DNA of 64,000 nucleotides from Hordeum vulgare subsp. vulgare (lineage: Eukaryota; Streptophyta; Magnoliopsida; Poales; Poaceae), in the NCBI RefSeq assembly GCF_904849725.1, contig NC_058524.1, positions 551,431,763 to 551,495,762 of the forward strand, in the 5' to 3' direction. This document shows positions 57,845-64,000 of this stretch, piece by piece (position 1 is the first letter of the stretch; each line of letters opens with the position of its first letter). Made by a program: the position numbers and the translations under genes. The notes beneath the pieces are model-generated. The model searched no databases. It saw nothing but the letters and a program-made list of their open reading frames with translations, and was not told where the DNA came from.

Positions 57845-59629
57845 TGTTGGGAAACGTTGCATGGGAAACAATAATTTTCCTACGCACACGAAGACCTATC
57901 ATGGTGATGATCATCTACGAGAGAGAGATCGGATCTACATACCCTTGTAGATCGCTAAACGGGAAGCATTAAGGAACGCGGTTGATGTAGTGGAACGTCT
58001 TCGCGATCCAAACCGTCGCCGTCCCACGATCCGTCCCCATCTAGCATCGAACGGACGACACCTCCATGTTCAACACACGTATAGCTCGATGACGATCTCC
58101 GCCTTCTTGATCCAGCAAGAGAGACAAAGAGGTTGCTGAATTCTCCGACAGCACGACGGCGTGACGATGATGATGGTAGAGCTACTCCGGCAGGGCTTCG
58201 TCGTGCCGTACCGATCTAACTACGATGTGTCACGAAGTAGTGGAGGGAGAGAGGTTTGCACAAAGGCTTGAGGTGCAAAAGTCCTATCAAACCTCCACTA
58301 TATATAGGAGGAACCAAGGGATGGCTGCCTTGCCTCCTACTCCAAGTAGGAGGGGTCGGCCGAGCCAAGGAGGAAGGTCTCCTCCTCCAATTCGATTTGG
58401 TGGAGGAGTCCTTTCCTTGTTGCCCACCTCCTCTTTTTTTCCTTTCCTTTATTTTTACTCTAGCCAAAATAGCCCTATTGGGCTGGCCTCACCAGCCCAC
58501 TAAGGGCTGGTGAACAACCCATGGGCCTATTAGGTTCTCTCCCGGGTGGGTGGCCCCTCCTGGTAAAACCCCGGAACCCATTCGTCACTCCCGGTGCTTT
58601 ACCAGTAATGCCCAAAATCTTTCCGGAAGGCAAATGCAACAATCCTATATATCAATCTTCGTTTCCAGACCATTCCGGAGACACTCGTGGCGTCTGGGAT
58701 CTCATCTGAGACTCCAAACAACATTCAGTTACCAACATCAATAATTCAATTATACTGAAAACGTCACCGAACCTTAAGTGTGCACACCGTGCGGGTTCGA
58801 GAACTATGTAGACATGACCGAGACACTCTCTGGCCAATATCCAATAGAGGTACCTGGACATCCATATTGGATCCTACATATTCTACGAAGATCTTATCGG
58901 TTGAACCTCTATGTCAAGGATTCACACAATCCCGTATATCATTCCCTTTGTCCTTCGGTATGTTACTTGCCCGAGATTCGGTCGTAGGTATCTCCATACC
59001 TATTTCAATCTCGTTACCGGAAAGTCTCTTTACTCGTTCCGTAATACAAGATCCCGTGACTAACTCTTTAGTCACATTGCTTGCAAATATTGTTTGTGAT
59101 GTTGTATTACCGAGTGGGCCCCGAGATACCTCTCCGTCACACGGAGTGATAAATCCCAGTCTTGATCCATGCTAACTCAACGAACACCTTCGGAGATGCA
59201 TGTAGAGTACCTTTATAGTCACCCGGTAACGTTGCGACGTTTGATACACACAAGGCATTCCTCCGGTGTCAGTGAGTTACATGATGTCATGGTCATAGGA
59301 ATGAATACTTGACATGCAGAAAACAATAGCAACAAAATGACACGGTCATATGATACGTTTATAGTTTGGGTCTTGTCCATCACATCATTTTCCTAAAGAT
59401 GTGATCCCGTCATCAAGTGACAACACTTGTCTATGGCTAGGAAACCTTAACCATCCTTGACCAACAAGCTAGTCAACTAGAGACTTACTAGGGACATTTG
59501 TTTTGTCTATATATCCACACATATATTTATGTTTCCATTCAATACAATTATAGCATGGATAATAAAGTTTATCTTGAAACAAGCAATATAATACTATTTT
59601 ATTATTGCCTCTAGGGAATATTTCCAACA
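57845..59629 (-). repeat. Angela-C 3' LTR (1785 bp)
   Basis: On the plus strand it runs TGTTGGGAAACGTTGC to ATATTTCCAACA. A TATA-like CTATATATAG lies near 58300. The frames at 58216-58513 and 58780-59175 recur as LTR sequence and are not genes. Confidence 0.92.
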
Positions 59630-59680
59630 GTCTCCCACTTGCACTAGAGTCGACAATCTAGCCTCACATCTCTATGTGAT

Positions 59681-59933
59681 TTACAATGTAATGAACCTAT
59701 CACCCATATAGTTCTCGTATTGTTCATGCTTTTCTCGTGGAAGAGGTTTAGTCAGCGTATCTGCAACATTCAGATCCGTGTGCACTTTGCAAATATTTAT
59801 GTTCTCCTCCTTGATGTAATCGCGGATGGCGTTGAAGCGTCGCTTTATGTGTCTGGTCCTCTTGTGAAACCTTGGTTCCTTGGTTAGAGCAATGGCACCA
59901 GTGTTGTCACAGAACAGACTGATTGGATCTAGT
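59681..59933 (-). pseudogene. Angela-C pol C-terminus (RNase H end)
   Basis: The frame enters from the Angela-D junction with the RNase H segment (LFCDNTGAIA, then KEPRFHKRTRHIKRR) and continues with CKVHTDLNVAD and LTKPLPREKH to a TAA at 59681-59683. It is open through the visible part. It counts as broken only because Angela-D interrupts it just upstream of the FCDNTGAIA motif. Confidence 0.88.
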
Positions 59934-61756
59934 TGTTGGAATTATGCCCTAGAGGCAATAATAAATATAGTTATTATTATAATTCCTGTATCAAGATAAT
60001 CGTTTATTATCCATGCTATAATTGTATTGAATGAAGACTCATTTACATGTGTGGATACATAGACAAAACACCGTCCCTAGCAAGCCTCTAGTTGGCTAGC
60101 CAGTTGATCAAAGATAGTCGATGTCTTCTAATTATGAACAAGGTGTTGTTGCTTGATAACTGGATCACGTCATTGGGAGAATCATGTGATGGACTAGACC
60201 CAAACTAATAGACGTAGCATGTTGATCGTGTCATTTTGTTGCTACTGTTTTCTGCGTGTCAAGTATTTATTCCTATGACCATGAGATCATATAACTCACT
60301 GACACCGGAGGAATGCTTTGTGTGTATCAAACGTCGCAACGTAACTGGGTGACTATAAAGATGTTCTACAGGTATCTCCGAAGGTGTTAGTTGAGTTAGT
60401 ATGGATCAAGACTGGGATTTGTCACTCCGTGTGACGGAGAGGTATCTCGGGGCCCACTCGGTAATACAACATCACACACAAGCCTTGCAAGCAATGTGAC
60501 TTAGTGTAAGTTGCGGGATCTTGTATTACGGAACGAGTAAAGAGACTTGCCGGTAAATGAGATTGAAATATGTATGCGGATACTGACGATCGAATCTCGG
60601 GCAAGTAACATACCGAAGGACAAAGGGAATGACATACGGGATTATATGAATCCTTGACACTGAGGTTCAAACGATAAGATCTTCGTAGAATATGTAGGAT
60701 CCAATATGGGCATCCAGGTCCCGCTATTGGATATTGACCGAGGAGTCTCTCGGGTCATGTCTACATAGTTCTCGAACCCGCAGGGTGTGCACACTTAAGG
60801 TTCGACGTTGTTTTATGCGTATTTGAGTTATATGGTTGGTTACCGAATGTTGTTCAGAGTCCCGGATGAGATCACGGACGTCACGAGGGTTTCCGGAATG
60901 GCCCGGAAACGAAGATTGATATATAGGATGACCTCATTTGATTACCGGAAGGTTTTCGGAGTTACCGGGAATGTCCCGGGAATGACGAATGGGTTCTGGG
61001 AGTTCACCGGGGGGGGGGGGCAACCCACCCCGGGGAAGCCCATAGGACATAAGGGTGGCGCACCAGCCCTTAGTGGGCTGGTGGGACAGCCCAAAAGGGC
61101 CCTATGCGCCATAGAGATAAAAATCAAAGAGAAAGAAAAAAAAGGGAGGTGGGAAGGAAGGGAAGGACTCCCACCCACCAAACCAAGTCCAACTCGGTTT
61201 GGGGGGGGGAGCCTTCCCCCGTTGGCTCGGCCGACCCCCTTGGGGCTCCTTGAGCCCCAAGGCAAGGTCCCCTCCCTCCCACCTATATATACGGAGGTTT
61301 TAGGGCTGATTTGCGACGACTTTCCCACGGCAGCCCGACCACATACCTCCACGGTTTTTCCTCTAGATCGCGTTTCTGCTGAGCTCGGGCGGAGCCCTGC
61401 TGAGACAAGGTCATCACCAACCTCCGGAGTGTCGTCACGCTGCCAGAGAACTCTTCTACCTCTCCGTCTCTCTTGCTGGATCAAGAAGGCCGAGATCATC
61501 GTCGAGTTGTACGTGTGCTGAACGCGGAGGTGCCGTCCGTTCGGTACTAGATCGTGGGACTGATTGCGGGATTGTTCGCGGGGCGGATCGAGGGACGTGA
61601 GGACGTTCCACTACATCAACCGCGTTCACTAACGCTTCTGCTGTACGATCTACAAGGGTACGTAGATCACTCATCCCCTCTCGTAGATGGACATCACCAT
61701 GATAGGTCTTCGTGCGCGTAGGAAATTTTTTGTTTCCCATGCGACGTTCCCCAACA
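59934..61756 (+). repeat. Angela-D 5' LTR (1823 bp)
   Basis: It ends ACGTTCCCCAACA, followed by the primer site. TATATATAC near 61285-61292 is the likely promoter TATA. It is homologous to the reverse of the Angela-B LTRs. Its frame at 60808-61521 is LTR sequence. A G run lies near 61009-61020. Confidence 0.93.
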
Positions 61757-61757
61757 G

Positions 61758-61777
61758 TGGCATCATGAGCTAGGTTC
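61758..61777 (+). promoter_or_regulatory. Angela-D primer binding site
   Basis: TGGCATCATGAGCTAGGTTC starts one base after the LTR end, identical to the Angela-B site. Confidence 0.88.
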
Positions 61778-63010
61778 ATGCGTAGATGTCTTCTCGAGTA
61801 GAACACAAAAGTTTTTGTGGGCGGTGATGTGCGTTTTGCTGCCCTCCTTAGTCTTTTCTTGATTCCGCGGTATTGTTGGATTGAAGCGGCTTGGACCGAC
61901 ATTACTCGTACGCTTACGAGAGACTGGTTTCATCGTTACGAGTAACTCCGTTGCTCAAAGATGACTGGCAAGTGTCGGTTTCTCCAACTTTAGTTGAATC
62001 GGATTTGACCGAGGAGGTCCTTGGATGAGGTTAAATAGCAACTCATATATCTCCGTTGTGGTGTTTGCGTAAGTAAGATGCGATCCTACTAGATACCCAT
62101 GGTCACCACGTAAAACATGCAACAACAAAATTAGAGGACGTCTAACTTGTTTTTGCAGGGTATGCTTGTGATGTGATATGGCCAACGATGTGATGTGATA
62201 TATTGGATGTATGAGATGATCATGTTGTAATAGAAATATCGACTTGCACGTCGATGGTACGGCAACCGGCAGGAGCCATAGGGTTGTCTTTATACTAACG
62301 TTTGTGCTTGCAGATGCGTTTACTATTTTGCTAGGATGTAGCTTTAGTAGTAATAGCATGAGTAGCACGACAACCCCGATGGCAACACGTTGATGAAGAT
62401 CATGGCGTGGCGCCGGTGACAAGAAGATCGTGCCGGTGCTTTGGTGATGAAGATCAAGAAGCACGTGATGATGGCCATATCATGTCACTTATGAATTGCA
62501 TGTGATGTTAATGCTTTTATGCACCTTATTTTGCTTAGAACGACGGTAGCATTATGAGGTGATCTCTCACTAAAATTTCAAGACGAAATTGTGTTCTCCC
62601 CGACTGTGCACCGTTGCTACAGTTCGTCGTTTCGAGACACCACGTGATGATCGGGTGTGATAGACTCAACGTTCACATACAACGGGTGCAAAACAGTTGC
62701 GCACGCGGAACACTCGGGTTAAGCTTGACGAGCCTAGCATGTGCAGACATGGCCTCAGAACACATGAGACCGAAAGGTCGATCATGAATCATATAGATGA
62801 TATGATTAGCATAGGTATGCTTACCACTGAAACTATACTCAACTCACGTGATGATCGGACTTGAGCTAGTGTAAGTGGATCATGAACCACTCAAATGACT
62901 AGAGAGATGTACTTTTTGAGTGGGAGTTTAGCGAATAATTTGATTAAGTTAAACTCTAATTATCTTGAACATAGTCTAAGTCCACTTTGAATATATTTGT
63001 GTTGTAGATC
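61778..63010 (+). other. Angela-D untranslated leader
   Basis: 1.23 kb, homologous to the other Angela leaders. Nothing coding is supported. Confidence 0.8.
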
Positions 63011-64000
63011 ATGGCTCACGCGACAGTCATCCTGAATTTTAATACGTTCCTAGAGAAAGCTAAGTTGAAAGATGATGGAAGCAACTTTGTAGACTGGGCT
63101 CGTAATCTTAAGCTAATCTTACAAGCTGGGAAGAAGGATTATGTCCTTAATGCTGTGTTAGGAGATGAACCACCCACTACGGCTGATCAGGATGTTAAGA
63201 ACACTTGGTTAGCACGTAATGAGGACTACTCAATAGTTCAATGTGCAGTCTTGTATGGCTTAGAACCGGGACTTCAACGTCGCTTTGAGCGTCATGGAGC
63301 ATTTGAGATGTTCCAGGAGTTGAAGTTTATCTTTCAGAAGAACGCCTGGATCGAGAGGTATGAGACCTCCGATAAATTCTATGCTTGCAAGATGGAGGAA
63401 AACTCATCTGTCAGTGAACATGTGCTCAAAATGTCTGGGTACTCAAACCGTCTAGCTGAGGTGGGGATTGAACTCCCGCAAGAAGCTATCACTGACAGAA
63501 TCCTTCAATCACTGCCGCCAAGCTATAAAGGCTTTGTGTTGAACTACAACATGCAAGGGATGAACAAGTCTCCCGGCGAGTTGTTTGCGATGCTGAAAGT
63601 CGCAGAGTCTGAACTCCGTAAAGAGCATCAAGTGTTGATGGTGAATAAGACCACTAGTTTCAAGAGAAACGGCAAAGGCAAGAAGGGCAATTCGAAGAAG
63701 AGCGGCAAGCCTATTGCCAATCCGACGAAGAAACCTAAAGCTGGACCTAAGCCTGAAACGGAGTGTTACTATTGCAAGGGTATGGGTCACTGGAAGCGCA
63801 ATTGCCCCAAGTATCTGGCAGATAAGAAGGCGGCCAAAGTAAAATCAGGTATATTTGATATACATGTTATTGATGTGTACTTAACCGGCTCTCGTAGTAG
63901 TGCCTGGGTATTCGATACCGGTTCTGTTGCTCATATTTGCAACTCGAAACAGGAACTGCGGAATAGACGAAGGCTGGCGAAAGATGAAGTGACGATGCGC
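63011..64000 (+). CDS. Angela-D gag-pol, 5' part (runs off the window)
   Basis: An open frame of 330 codons with no stop, starting MAHATVILNFNTFLEKAK at 63011 and continuing past 64000. It holds the Copia gag domain (about 20-210), a basic linker, the zinc knuckle CYYCKGMGHWKRNC (about 252-265; all four ligands present) and the start of the aspartic protease with VFDTGSVAHIC (about 300). At about codon 77 it has Gln (CAA), where Angela-B has a stop. The frame matches Angela-B nearly codon for codon. Whether the rest of the polyprotein is intact cannot be seen here. Confidence 0.93.
   Translation, partial: MAHATVILNFNTFLEKAKLKDDGSNFVDWARNLKLILQAGKKDYVLNAVLGDEPPTTADQDVKNTWLARNEDYSIVQCAVLYGLEPGLQRRFERHGAFEMFQELKFIFQKNAWIERYETSDKFYACKMEENSSVSEHVLKMSGYSNRLAEVGIELPQEAITDRILQSLPPSYKGFVLNYNMQGMNKSPGELFAMLKVAESELRKEHQVLMVNKTTSFKRNGKGKKGNSKKSGKPIANPTKKPKAGPKPETECYYCKGMGHWKRNCPKYLADKKAAKVKSGIFDIHVIDVYLTGSRSSAWVFDTGSVAHICNSKQELRNRRRLAKDEVTMR

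Larger units (their letters stand above)
57845..59933 (-). mobile_element. Angela-C: 3' end of a minus-strand Angela-type element, interrupted by Angela-D
   Basis: A 3' LTR (57845-59629), polypurine tract (59630-59645) and the last 84 codons of pol (59933-59681) are visible. The element is cut at 59933 by Angela-D, and its remainder should lie beyond the window. The LTR is clearly diverged from Angela-B and Angela-D, so it belongs to another subfamily or is older. Confidence 0.92.
59934..64000 (+). mobile_element. Angela-D: Angela-type Copia element, 5' half in window
   Basis: It begins TGTTGGAATTATGCCC in the RNase H coding sequence of Angela-C. The preceding five bases (CTAGT, 59929-59933) are the expected target duplication. 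A complete 5' LTR, primer site, leader and open gag-pol start follow. It is the copy most similar to Angela-B and runs beyond the right edge. Confidence 0.93.

Noticed and set aside
1..64000. CRISPR array, bacterial operon, phage or plasmid features
   Set aside because: The window is plant nuclear DNA; direct repeats present are LTRs, CACTA subterminal units or microsatellites with irregular spacing.

Overview
This 64 kb window is plant nuclear DNA, almost certainly from a Triticeae grass (wheat, Aegilops, rye or barley). The evidence is four copies of the Angela/BARE-1/WIS Copia retrotransposon with its characteristic LTR start (TGTTGGAAATA or TGTTGGGGAAC), Stowaway MITEs with CTCCCTCCGTCC ends, a CACTA transposon, and interrupted genes with consensus GT-AG introns. 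Most of the sequence is nested transposable elements around a short gene island of two ordinary plant genes.

Layout. 1-1011: pieces of a Gypsy-type LTR. About 1012-35320: a decayed CACTA (En/Spm-like) element read on the plus strand, with a TNP2-type transposase pseudogene (1869-4698, continuing at 30747-31409), a TNPA-like pseudogene (about 31480-33880) and a subterminal repeat array (34855-35320). A plus-strand Angela element (Angela-A, 4708-30662, target duplication GGGGG) sits in an intron of the CACTA transposase gene. Angela-A was itself hit twice. A minus-strand Gypsy element (8563-17045) lies in its gag-pol reading frame, and a minus-strand Angela (Angela-B, 21181-30092, target duplication CTAAG) lies in its 3' LTR. 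The Gypsy element has a 1724-residue uninterrupted gag-pol and LTRs that differ at one site by eye. It also carries the pol end of a second truncated copy, in an LTR-sharing tandem.

The gene island is 36100-51500. It holds a single-exon VQ-motif protein gene on the plus strand (36394-37035) and, on the minus strand, a gene reconstructed here from 11 coding exons (41882-50438) that encodes a 526-residue homologue of RGP1, the partner of RIC1 in the Rab6/Ypt6 exchange factor at the Golgi. The RGP1 introns carry two Stowaway MITEs and a GC-rich 670-bp element. Just upstream of its probable first exon lies an old, internally deleted Copia element (51655-56322, target duplication CAGGA).

56328-64000 returns to repeats: a MITE end, a foldback element, a Gypsy LTR piece, a minus-strand Angela 3' end (Angela-C), and a plus-strand Angela (Angela-D) inserted in its RNase H region. 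Angela-D runs off the window with an open gag-pol frame.

Nesting and LTR divergence (by-eye counts) give one consistent order: Copia upstream of RGP1 oldest (about 8% over 87 bp), then Angela-A (about 5% over the first 600 bp), Angela-B (about 1.5%), and the Gypsy element youngest (about 0.2%). I found no cellular system that looks new. The unusual items are structural: the Gypsy tandem, a templated inverted 23-mer in the CACTA transposase, an Angela copy whose gag-pol is broken by one nonsense codon, and the Copia insertion at the RGP1 promoter.
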